A stretch of 58,630 nucleotides of DNA from Gemmatimonadota bacterium. Lineage in GTDB: Bacteria > Gemmatimonadota > Gemmatimonadetes > Palauibacterales > KS3-K002. A program made the position numbers and the translations under genes. Position 1 is the first letter of the stretch; every line of letters starts with the position of its first letter. The notes beneath the pieces are model-generated. The model was not told where the DNA came from. It ran no database searches and saw nothing but the letters and a program-made list of their open reading frames with translations. The DNA lies in NCBI GenBank assembly GCA_020350785.1, contig CP070722.1, forward strand, positions 3,863,802-3,922,431, in the 5' to 3' direction. This document shows, piece by piece, positions 36,266 through 44,355 of the stretch.

Positions 36266-36892
36266 TCAACGCCAGACCGTCTCGGGCTCCGCCAGCTCCA
36301 AGTTCACCAGCGTCTCCAGCGTCTCGACCCGCTCGCCCCAGAGATCTCTCAATAACTCCCGCTTCACACCCAGTTGGCGACTATCCGATAGAAGCCTGTC
36401 CAGCAGGAGTATGCGATCCTCGAGCACCGAAACCGCTAGCGCCGTCGGCGCATCATAGACTTGGGAGGCGGGCCTATACGTCTGCAGTAGCGACTCCAAC
36501 TCCCTCGACCGCGATATCATCGGGCCGAGATCCTGGCTCTCAGCTTCGATCACCCACGCCTCCAGCGGCTCGGCCGGCGGCCCTCGGGTCGCGTCGTTCA
36601 CCACGTACACGCCTGCCAGCGCCGCGGCCGCTGCCAGCCCCACGGCGCCATAGCCAAGCCTCCGCCGAAGGCGCCGACGGCGGCGAACATGCCGGGCCAC
36701 CCGCGGCCACAGACCCCGGGGTGGAGCGAATCCGGACAGCGCCCGCAACTGCGCGCGGACCTGATAGAGCCGCTCCAGTTCCTGCTGACAACCTTCACAG
36801 GCCTCGACGTGCGCGCGCGCCGACGCCCCGCCCTCTCCGTCCCTGAGCGCGAGCAGCTCGTCCATCTCCAAGTGATTCGTGCCAACCCTCAT
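36266..36892 (-). CDS. Zinc-finger anti-sigma factor, cassette 2
   Basis: 208 residues from the ATG at 36892, which overlaps the sigma stop as ATGA. HVEACEGC gives the Hx3Cx2C zinc motif of the anti-sigma domain. A strongly basic RHVRRRRRLRRR precedes a single membrane helix (GAVGLAAAAALAGVYVV), giving an inside-N-terminus orientation. The periplasmic part is helical and ends in a Leu/Glu-rich stretch. It would bind the ECF factor of the upstream gene. An ATG at 36901 is a possible alternative start. Confidence 0.85.
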   Translation of the reverse strand: MRVGTNHLEMDELLALRDGEGGASARAHVEACEGCQQELERLYQVRAQLRALSGFAPPRGLWPRVARHVRRRRRLRRRLGYGAVGLAAAAALAGVYVVNDATRGPPAEPLEAWVIEAESQDLGPMISRSRELESLLQTYRPASQVYDAPTALAVSVLEDRILLLDRLLSDSRQLGVKRELLRDLWGERVETLETLVNLELAEPETVWR

Positions 36893-37425
36893 TCCAACCA
36901 CTCTCGCAAGCGACGATGGGCCCGCGACAACTGCGATTTCGAGAAGCTGGCGGTCTTACCCATCAGTTGGCCGATCTCCTCGTGCGTGTAGCCCTCGACA
37001 TCGTGCAGCCAGAGGACCGCGCGCGTCACCGGCGGCAAGCGCCCCAGGGCGGTTTCGAGATCGATCGGACCGGCCGGTTCCCTGGGCATGTTGCCCACGA
37101 ACTCGGGCAACCCACCCGTTTCACCGAAGAAGTGAATCTTCCGATTCCGCTCGCGTCGCAGGAGCATCAGCGCCTTGCTCACCGCCACCTGGCGGATCCA
37201 GCCCCAAAGCGATCCTTCGCCGCGGAACTTTCCGATGGAGCGGCAGACTTCCAGGAACGTATCCTGAAGGACATCCTCGGCATCCTCCTCGTTCCCACAG
37301 ATCCGCCGCCCCAGGTTGTACACGGCGTTCTGGTAGGCCAGATAGACGCTCTCTAGCGCTTTCAGGTCGCCCTCTCGAGCCTGGGCCACCAGGGCGCTCG
37401 CTACTGTCAGCGCATCACTCCTCAT
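36889..37425 (-). CDS. ECF-type RNA polymerase sigma factor, cassette 2
   Basis: 178 residues from the ATG at 37425 with AGGTGG upstream; the frame is open to 37506 without family features. Region 2: AVYNLGRRICGNEEDAEDVLQDTFLEV and GSLWGWIRQVAVSKALMLLR. Region 4: LPPVTRAVLWLHDVEGYTHEEIGQLMGKTASFSKSQLSRAHRRL. These are group 4 sigma features in the usual order, close to the sigma-E/RpoE-like classes. It starts a sigma - anti-sigma - PDZ protein unit. This quotation condenses the two region-4 helices and the linker between them. Confidence 0.92.
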   Translation of the reverse strand: MRSDALTVASALVAQAREGDLKALESVYLAYQNAVYNLGRRICGNEEDAEDVLQDTFLEVCRSIGKFRGEGSLWGWIRQVAVSKALMLLRRERNRKIHFFGETGGLPEFVGNMPREPAGPIDLETALGRLPPVTRAVLWLHDVEGYTHEEIGQLMGKTASFSKSQLSRAHRRLREWLE

Positions 37426-37555
37426 TCCACCTTGTATAGATGCGTGAGCGCCCCAGATGGTCGCCTGCAGGATGGACGACCCTTTCCGTCCCAGTCCCAG
37501 AGGCACCCTCCCTAGCCAGGAACGAGTTTCCTTATCTTCTCCAGCGGCCTATCTT

Positions 37556-37582
37556 GGAATCTCCCGCATAAAGACCATCGTC
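37556..37582 (+). promoter_or_regulatory. Possible ECF-type promoter ahead of the ligase-CBS gene
   Basis: GGAATC at 37556-37561 and CGTC at 37579-37582 resemble ECF -35 (GGAAC) and -10 (CGTC) boxes, with a spacer one or two bases longer than usual. It lies about 40 bases ahead of the ligase gene and next to an ECF sigma gene. Weak evidence. Confidence 0.25.
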
Positions 37583-37618
37583 CTAGACCCCCCTTGCGGA
37601 GGCGAAAGGAGGGCTATC

Positions 37619-39532
37619 ATGGGTCGAGATGCCCGGCCCGCCAATGGACCGGACGCCATGCGCGCCTTTAGCCGATCCATGCTCCGCGACCTGCACGCCC
37701 TCGAGCGTATCCTCGACGCCGGCCTGGTCGAGAGCGACGTGAAGAGGCTTGGGGTGGAGCAGGAACTCTGCCTGGTGGACAGCAATTGGCGCCCCGCATT
37801 GGTGGCGCCTCAGGTGTTGGACCGGCTGAAGGACGACGCCTACACCACCGAGCTCGGGCGGTTCAATCTCGAGATCAACCTCGAGCCGCTGGAGCTTGGC
37901 GGTCGCTGTTTTTCAAGAGTGGAAAGCAGTCTGCGGCGGCACGTCGAGATCGTTCGCGAGGCGGCCAAGCGCGAGGGTGCGGAGGTCGTTCTCGCCGGCA
38001 TCCTGCCGAGCTTCAGAAAGACCGACCTTTCGCTGGACAGCATCACGCCGCGCGATCGCTACTACGCGCTGAACGACGCCGTAACCCGCATGCGCGGCGG
38101 ACCTCTTCAACTCCATATCGTGGGTATCGATGAACTGAACGTCGAGCACGACTCGGTCATGCTCGAAGCCTGCAACACCAGCTGCCAGGTCCACCTGCAG
38201 ACGGACGCCGAAGAGTTCGCCAGACTATACAACACGTCCCAGGCTGTCCTGGGGCCGGTGCTCGCCGCAGCGGTCAACTCACCTCTCCTTTTCGGGAAGC
38301 GTCTCTGGGCCGAGACGCGGATAGCGCTCTTCCAGCAATCGGTGGATACGCGCGCCGCGATGAAGCACCTGCGGGAACGCACGCCCCGAGTCCGTTTCGG
38401 GGACTCCTGGGTGAAGGAATCGGTTTTGGAGCTGTTTCAGGAAGACATCGCCCGTTTCCGAGCCCTACTGCCGATGGATGTGGGCGAGGACTCTTTGGAG
38501 GCGTTAGACGCTGGGGCGGTACCGCGGCTGGCGGCTCTTCAGTTGCACAACAGTACGATCTATCGCTGGAACCGTCCTTGCTATGGCGTGGCGAACGGGC
38601 AGCCGCACCTGCGTATCGAGTGTCGCGCGCTGCCGGCCGGCCCGACGGTTCTTGACGAAGTCGCGAACGCGGCGCTCTGGGTCGGTGCGGTTCTGGGGGT
38701 AGCTGCCGAACTCGGCAACGTGACCGAATACCTCGACTTCGACGACGCCAAAGGCAATTTCCTGGCGGCGGCGCGGCACGGGCTCAACGCCACCTTCCAC
38801 TGGGTGAACGATGAGAATATCGGCGCGACGGAGCTGATCCTGGAACATCTGCTGCCACTGGCGCGAAGCGGTCTTGCCGAGGCGACTGTCGATCCGCAGG
38901 AAATCGACCGCTACTTCAGCATCATCGAAGAACGGGTGGCGAACTGCGCGACAGGAGCCCAGTGGCAGTTGCGCTCGCTGGCCAAGATGAAGGGTCATGG
39001 TACGACAGCCGAGCGGCTCACGGCCCTGACCGCAGCCATCGCGGCTCGCCAGCACGGCGACCAACCCGGCCACCTGTGGTCGCTGGCCCAGCTCGAGGAG
39101 GGCGGCGGCTGGAGGAACAACTACCTCAGAGCCGAACAGTACATGGCGACGGACCTCTTTACCGTTCATGAGAACGAGCTGGTCGATCTCGTTGCCTTTC
39201 TGATGGATCGGAAACAGATCCGACACGTCCTGGTCGAGGATGACCAACACAAGATCGTCGGTCTCGTGTCGTACCGATCCTTGCTACGACTGCTCACTCG
39301 TGGCCAGATCGGCGACCCCTCTATCGCATTGCCGGTCAAGGAGGTCATGGTAAAGGATCCCATCACCATCGCACCGGACACGCCAACCACCGAGGTCATC
39401 GCGCTCATGCACGAGAATCGTGTGTCCGTGCTACCCGTGGTCAAGAACGGCAAGCTCGTGGGTACGGTGAGTGAGAGAGACTTCATGCACATCGCCCGCC
39501 AATTCCTCGAAGAAAAGCTCAGAGAAGAGTGA
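37619..39532 (+). CDS. GCS2-type glutamate-cysteine ligase-like protein fused to a CBS-domain pair
   Basis: 637 residues from the ATG at 37619, preceded by an excellent GAAAGGAGG; the frame is open further upstream without family features. The N-terminal ~500 residues show GCS2 (YbdK/EgtA-like) landmarks: RLGVEQELCLVD, ELGRFNLEINLEPLELGG, NTSCQVHLQTDAEEF and PHLRIECRALPAGPTVLDE. This family makes amide bonds between glutamate-like acids and amines with ATP. Residues 509-637 are two CBS repeats (MATDLFTVHENELVDLVAFL, then VMVKDPITIAPDTPTTEVI), which usually bind adenine nucleotides and regulate the attached enzyme. A ligase-CBS fusion is unusual. The stop overlaps the next start as GTGA, coupling it to a zinc deacylase. 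The acid and amine substrates are unknown. Confidence 0.85.
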   Translation: MGRDARPANGPDAMRAFSRSMLRDLHALERILDAGLVESDVKRLGVEQELCLVDSNWRPALVAPQVLDRLKDDAYTTELGRFNLEINLEPLELGGRCFSRVESSLRRHVEIVREAAKREGAEVVLAGILPSFRKTDLSLDSITPRDRYYALNDAVTRMRGGPLQLHIVGIDELNVEHDSVMLEACNTSCQVHLQTDAEEFARLYNTSQAVLGPVLAAAVNSPLLFGKRLWAETRIALFQQSVDTRAAMKHLRERTPRVRFGDSWVKESVLELFQEDIARFRALLPMDVGEDSLEALDAGAVPRLAALQLHNSTIYRWNRPCYGVANGQPHLRIECRALPAGPTVLDEVANAALWVGAVLGVAAELGNVTEYLDFDDAKGNFLAAARHGLNATFHWVNDENIGATELILEHLLPLARSGLAEATVDPQEIDRYFSIIEERVANCATGAQWQLRSLAKMKGHGTTAERLTALTAAIAARQHGDQPGHLWSLAQLEEGGGWRNNYLRAEQYMATDLFTVHENELVDLVAFLMDRKQIRHVLVEDDQHKIVGLVSYRSLLRLLTRGQIGDPSIALPVKEVMVKDPITIAPDTPTTEVIALMHENRVSVLPVVKNGKLVGTVSERDFMHIARQFLEEKLREE

Positions 39533-40767
39533 ATCGACGATTGACGAGCGCGGCGCTCGACTTCCCGGAAACGGAGGAGCCGCTCCAGCGTGTCGTCGGC
39601 TGCCTGCGCGGCGCCGACCCAGGACCCACACTGATCTGCATCGGCGGACTGCACGGCAACGAGCCCGCTGGAGTCCAGGCGCTGAGACGCGTGTTTCAAA
39701 CACTCTCGCGCGACCCTTCACTATTGATCTGCGGAGAGTTCGTCGGCTTGATCGGGAATCTCGCCGCCCTCTCGGAGGGTCGGCGCTTCTTGGCAAAGGA
39801 CCTGAACCGGCAATGGCGCGTCGAGGTCGTGAGGCGAAAAGAGGGCAGCTGCGGTTCAATTGACGAGGCGGCCGAGGATAGAGAACGCCGTGAGCTGCTC
39901 GCGGAGCTGGACCGTGTATTCGGCCGAGCCCGCGACGAGACTTTCGCGCTCGATCTGCACACCACTTCGGGCGAAAGCGTCCCATTCGTCGCCATGGGCG
40001 ACACGCTTCGCAACCGGCGATTCGCCCTCCGGTTTCCGCTCCCCATGATACTCGGCCTGGAGGAGCACCTCGACGGGACGATCTCCGAGTTTCTCACCCT
40101 TTCGGGGCACACGACCATCACGGTGGAGACGGGGCAGCACGCGTCCCCCGCTGCCGTCAGCAACGCCGAAGCCGCGATCTGGTTAGCGCTCGGCGAAGCC
40201 GGCCTCCTCGAGGCATCGGAGACGGCCCGGGTACGGAGCGCGCGCCAGCGATTGGGTCGCGCCGCCCAAGGTGTGCCCCGGTTCCTCGAGCTCCGCTATC
40301 GACATCCCATCTTTCCAGGCGACGGATTCCGAATGGAGCCCGGATTCACCAACTTCGACCCCGTGGCACCAGATCAACTTCTTGGGGTGAACAATAGGGG
40401 CGAGATTCGGTCGCGCTGGCGTGGACGAGTCCTGATGCCGCTTTACCAGGAGCTCGGCGAAGACGGCTTCTTCATCGTTCGGGAGTTCAGACGACTCTGG
40501 CTCTCCATCTCGGCCCTGCTCCGCCGTCTCCGCATCGATGCCGTCGTGCACTGGCTGCCTGGCATCACGCGTCACAGATCGAGACCCGGCACCCTGGTCG
40601 TCGACCGAAAGATCCTTCGCTGGTACTCGATGGAGGCCCTCCACTTGCTTGGCTTTCGCAGGCAGCGGGCGCTGGGAGACCTACTGCTGGTCAGCCGCCG
40701 CCAGCACGCTGCGGACCGAGGCAAGAAAGCGAACTCGCGCTCTGAGCGTCGGGCCGCATCGCGATAA
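39529..40767 (+). CDS. AstE/AspA-type zinc deacylase (M14-like)
   Basis: 412 residues, GTG start overlapping the ligase stop. Zinc ligands of the succinylglutamate desuccinylase/aspartoacylase family are visible: GGLHGNEPAG (His42, Glu45) and LDLHTTSGES (His144). RDLNRQWR-like KDLNRQW fits the substrate carboxylate-binding arginine region, and HTTITVETGQHASP holds a probable catalytic Glu. Such enzymes hydrolyse N-acyl amino acids, releasing the acid. Pairing with an amide-forming ligase suggests that one makes and the other breaks or trims the same amide. The C-terminal ~150 residues extend beyond the usual domain and are basic. A strong terminator follows at 40773. Confidence 0.82.
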   Translation: MNRRLTSAALDFPETEEPLQRVVGCLRGADPGPTLICIGGLHGNEPAGVQALRRVFQTLSRDPSLLICGEFVGLIGNLAALSEGRRFLAKDLNRQWRVEVVRRKEGSCGSIDEAAEDRERRELLAELDRVFGRARDETFALDLHTTSGESVPFVAMGDTLRNRRFALRFPLPMILGLEEHLDGTISEFLTLSGHTTITVETGQHASPAAVSNAEAAIWLALGEAGLLEASETARVRSARQRLGRAAQGVPRFLELRYRHPIFPGDGFRMEPGFTNFDPVAPDQLLGVNNRGEIRSRWRGRVLMPLYQELGEDGFFIVREFRRLWLSISALLRRLRIDAVVHWLPGITRHRSRPGTLVVDRKILRWYSMEALHLLGFRRQRALGDLLLVSRRQHAADRGKKANSRSERRAASR

Positions 40768-40772
40768 CGAGC

Positions 40773-40816
40773 GGCCCCCGGCGATGTCGGCCAACACCTT
40801 CGGGGGCCTTTGTTCT
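40773..40816 (+). terminator. Rho-independent terminator after the ligase/deacylase operon
   Basis: GGCCCCCG pairs perfectly with CGGGGGCC across a 20-base loop and is followed by TTTGTTCT, six bases after the deacylase stop. It sits between convergent genes. Confidence 0.8.
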
Positions 40817-40835
40817 CAAGCCCGGCTCGATCGTA

Positions 40836-43800
40836 TTAGAAGCCGGGCGAGAACCCGAACTGCCAGACCCAGCCTTTCTGGGGGCGATCGTTCGGGTGCA
40901 CGAAATCGATCTCTAGTAGCGCTACCCCGAACAGGTTGATTCTTGCCGCCACACCGTGGCTGGTAATCGGGTTCCACGGGTCCCGGTTACCGCCGAATTG
41001 AGTGGCGGAACCCTGGGTCCACCAGGCAGCCCCCGCATCAAAGAACAACGCCAGCGTGAAAGGTGGCAACACACCCGGGGACCTGACGCCAAACACCTGC
41101 GGGATGGGCATCCGCAGCTCCAGGTTGGCCACCGCGAGCCGGCTCCCGAAGAGCTGATTGTACACCGGGCAGCCGCTGGAGCCGACGAAACTCTTGCTAT
41201 TGATATCGTCGGTACACTCAACAGCACTGAAGGAATTGGCGTCGTAGCCCCTCACAATCTGTTGATAACCGACAAACAGCGGGTAGAGGCGAAAATCCTC
41301 TCCGCCATCGCCGTAGCGGCCGAAGTGCAGAAAACGACCGGCGAGTGTGAACGGCGATACCGGCATGAAATAGCGCCGATAATCCACGAGGCCGGCCACG
41401 TAGTCGATCGAACCGAAGACCGGTGCCACCTCTAGGCGATAGCGCTGCCCCAGAACCGGGCCCGTGTAGCCGAAGAAGCTGTTGTCGTACACCAGCGATA
41501 CCGTGGCCGCCACAAGGTTGAGAGCAGCCGGCGTGCAATAAAGCACATCCGGGGCCTCGGCGCAGCTCGGGAAATTCTCCTCCACCTCGCTGATCTGGGC
41601 TCCGGACGGAGCGAACTCGCGAACCACGAATTCGTTGTCAAAGGAGATGTTCTGATAACGCCCGCTGAACTCGACGCGCTGCACGCGACTCAGAGGGTAG
41701 GCCAGTTGGCCCGAAATTTCCCGGCTGGTCTGGCGCAGGCGGATCTCCTGCTCAGTGACGACGCCCGTCGACGGATCGAAGAGGTAACCGTATCCCCGAT
41801 TGACGTACGGTATCTGTGCGCCGACGAGACCCCAGTTCCAGCGCTTCTTCCGGTTCTCGTAGCTGACCAGAGCCGCGATGTCCTTGAAGCTGCCGTTGAC
41901 CTGGAGCAGGGTGGCCAGTTGATGCTCGCCCAATATGTCGCTCCAGAACAGGGCGGTGCCGCCGCCCACGAACGTGCCGTAGCGGTCGCTGCCGACCGCC
42001 AGTTGCGGTGGTGCGATGTAGTCGAGCGATAGGCCGGCGCTGTACTTGGCTTCCTCGAACTCGGCGGCGCTGGAGGGCAACCCCAGTTCTGCATTGTCCA
42101 CCAGGGCCATGACGTCGCCCACCGGCCGGTCGGCCGGGGGGAGCACCGCCGGACTCACGTCGGCCAGGGCGGGCTGAATCGGGCCGCCGACAAAAAGCGA
42201 GTCAGCCTCGACCGCATAGAGCGTATACCGGTCCCCTTCGTAGGCGCTGAAGACCATGACCTCCGACTCGGTGGCCACCGACATTGCAGGGCTCAACGCG
42301 GTAATGCCGCTGACGCCCGTGGTCAGCTGCGTCAGTTGATGCAGCTCGCCGCTGGTCCGATCGATACGATAAACGTTGGTGATCCCGTTGGCATCGGAGA
42401 GGAAGTAGATGCTGGAACCATCCGGCGACCACTGCGGGTTGATGTTCTTCCCGTCGGGGAAACCCGGCAGCGGCGTTATCGCGCGCGTCTGCACGTCGAT
42501 CAAAGCCAGACGGTAGTTGCCCCACTTGAGGTCGCTCAGATCGGTAGAGAACCGATCGGTCACGAAGGCGATCTCGCGCCCGTCCGGCGACCAGGCCGGC
42601 TGCAGATCGGCGTACGCGTCATTGGTCAGGCGCCGTCGCTCGCCAGTCTCCACATCGATGACGAAGAGGTCCATCAAACCACCGACGGCGGCGCTGTACG
42701 CCACGTGGCGGCCATCCGGCGACCAATCCGGGTTGAAGATCTCACCGACCTCGGAGAGCTTGAATTCCTTTACCGCACGGCCACCCTCCGTGTCGATGAT
42801 CGTCAAAATCGGCCGGCCCTTGCTGACACCAGCGAAGACGAACTCGCGACCGTTCGGGTGCCAATCGCCTGACGAGTTGATGAACTGCAAGCTCTCGAAG
42901 TGGGGGTCCGTGGCCGTCTTCAGTATCTTCTTCTCGATCTTGCCCGTCTCCATGTCCGCCATGAACATCTCGATCGAGAATTGGTCCTTCTCGGACAGGA
43001 ACACGACCCTGCCGCCATCCGGAGACACCGCAGGCGCTATATTCAGCCGGCCGCTCCCCAGATCAGGCGAGATGAGAGTCCGGCCATACGCCTGTGGGCT
43101 GCTGGTCCGTTCGAGCAGCGACTCATGAGCGGAAGCGATCGACGCCTTCCAGTCCGCGATCAGATCGGGCGGCGCGATCTCGAGGACGGTCGCCACCGCC
43201 TGGTCGACGTTCGCCGAGACCGCCGCCGCCCTGAGAATCTCACCGATCGCCGGGTCACCCCAGCGCCCGCCGACGTAGGCCCAGAGGGCGTGGCCGTAGC
43301 GGTAGGGGTTGTACTTGTAGGGGTTGGCAAGGTGTCTGAAGGTGGGCAGCTCCTCGCGGCGCGCCGCGTCATGCATCCACATCGCGGTCAGGGGATAGAC
43401 CGGGCCCAGCGACAGGTACTCGGCCATACCTTCGATGAACCAGAGCGGCATCGCCAGCGCGCTGGGGAACCGTCCGCCCATGGCGCTCGAGGAAGTCGTT
43501 GTGATGTCGAACTGAAAAGCGTGGACCAGCTCGTGGCCCAGCACGTGATCGGTCTCGGCGAGAGAGCCGGCCATCGGCAGCACCACGCGCCGCTTGAAAG
43601 CTTCGGTTACACCGCCCGTCCCTTCGTCGATCGAGCCGGACAAGGCCGTCGTCTGCTCGAAGTCCGGGTGGTCGGCATAAAGGATGATCGTCTGTCGGCT
43701 GCTCAGCTCGTGGTTGAACAGACGCGACAGACGGGCGTACCAGCGCTCGGCCATCCGGCCCGCCTGCTCGACGGCGTCGCGCGCTTCCGGATAATAGTGG

Positions 43801-43964
43801 ATGTCGAAGTGCTCGGTCTTGAGCACCTTGAAATCGAAATCCTCGTATTGGACCTTGTTCCGCCCGAAGTACTGCGCCTCTGCCGAACCCAGCCAGGGAC
43901 CGGTCAACGACCCCGTCAGAACAACCACCGCGGCGGCGAACAAGCGCCTTAGCCAAGCTGACAT
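40836..43964 (-). CDS. Zinc peptidase - TolB-like propeller - Omp85-type barrel fusion protein
   Basis: 1042 residues from the ATG at 43964 (GGAGG six bases upstream; the frame extends to 44120 without support). A signal peptide ends near GSAEAQ. Residues ~45-290 are a gluzincin (peptidase MA-like) domain with GHELVHAF (His144, Glu145, His148) and a downstream WFIEGMAEY glutamate. Residues ~330-650 carry at least five PD40/TolB-type repeats of the form NPDWSPDGRHVAYS. The C-terminal ~380 residues are beta-strands with YQQIVRGYDANSF, the VRGF/Y signature of Omp85 barrels, and end in phenylalanine. The whole would be an outer-membrane-anchored protease. The side of the membrane that carries the protease is unknown. 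I know this combination from uncharacterised proteins only. Confidence 0.85.
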   Translation of the reverse strand: MSAWLRRLFAAAVVVLTGSLTGPWLGSAEAQYFGRNKVQYEDFDFKVLKTEHFDIHYYPEARDAVEQAGRMAERWYARLSRLFNHELSSRQTIILYADHPDFEQTTALSGSIDEGTGGVTEAFKRRVVLPMAGSLAETDHVLGHELVHAFQFDITTTSSSAMGGRFPSALAMPLWFIEGMAEYLSLGPVYPLTAMWMHDAARREELPTFRHLANPYKYNPYRYGHALWAYVGGRWGDPAIGEILRAAAVSANVDQAVATVLEIAPPDLIADWKASIASAHESLLERTSSPQAYGRTLISPDLGSGRLNIAPAVSPDGGRVVFLSEKDQFSIEMFMADMETGKIEKKILKTATDPHFESLQFINSSGDWHPNGREFVFAGVSKGRPILTIIDTEGGRAVKEFKLSEVGEIFNPDWSPDGRHVAYSAAVGGLMDLFVIDVETGERRRLTNDAYADLQPAWSPDGREIAFVTDRFSTDLSDLKWGNYRLALIDVQTRAITPLPGFPDGKNINPQWSPDGSSIYFLSDANGITNVYRIDRTSGELHQLTQLTTGVSGITALSPAMSVATESEVMVFSAYEGDRYTLYAVEADSLFVGGPIQPALADVSPAVLPPADRPVGDVMALVDNAELGLPSSAAEFEEAKYSAGLSLDYIAPPQLAVGSDRYGTFVGGGTALFWSDILGEHQLATLLQVNGSFKDIAALVSYENRKKRWNWGLVGAQIPYVNRGYGYLFDPSTGVVTEQEIRLRQTSREISGQLAYPLSRVQRVEFSGRYQNISFDNEFVVREFAPSGAQISEVEENFPSCAEAPDVLYCTPAALNLVAATVSLVYDNSFFGYTGPVLGQRYRLEVAPVFGSIDYVAGLVDYRRYFMPVSPFTLAGRFLHFGRYGDGGEDFRLYPLFVGYQQIVRGYDANSFSAVECTDDINSKSFVGSSGCPVYNQLFGSRLAVANLELRMPIPQVFGVRSPGVLPPFTLALFFDAGAAWWTQGSATQFGGNRDPWNPITSHGVAARINLFGVALLEIDFVHPNDRPQKGWVWQFGFSPGF

Positions 43965-44355
43965 TACGTCCTCCATACTACTGACCGGAAAAATCGGTCG
44001 GGCTGCCGTGGTCTCCACTGACCGCCCTCGGAATCTGCTGAGGAAGCCCTCCCCAACATAGATCCCCGACCGGACCAGCGCGAGCGCCCGGCCGCCGGCC
44101 GTGTCGCCTGCGCCAGCCACGATTCACCCCACCAGAACGACAGTCTGCGTGTTCATCATGTTAAACGCCGCTTCACCGCCCGTGTTCCCTCCGGATCAAT
44201 CGCAAGACCGGGCCGTTTCGGGCCCCGCGGCCAACGCCGGCCTTGCAGCCGTTGCTGGCACCGGCCCCCCAGGGCTAGATATCATTCCCACCAACCGGAT
44301 AACGTCTGTCAAGGTGTTCGGGTGACAGTTAGACCGACTAACCACGGCAAGCCCA
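43965..44355. other. Divergent intergenic region (peptidase-barrel / K+ channel)
   Basis: 391 bases with no supported gene. It must hold promoters for both neighbours, but no good -35/-10 pair is seen. A small hairpin (GACCG/CGGTC at about 43982-43998) lies in the leader of the peptidase gene close to its ribosome site. Confidence 0.45.

Noticed and set aside
37430..37445. TATACA just upstream of the cassette 2 sigma gene as a -10 box
   Set aside because: No matching -35 at 16-18 bases, and it would overlap the ribosome site.
43965..44120. Upstream extension of the peptidase-barrel protein
   Set aside because: The ATG at 43964 has GGAGG at ideal spacing and starts a clean signal peptide; the extension has neither.
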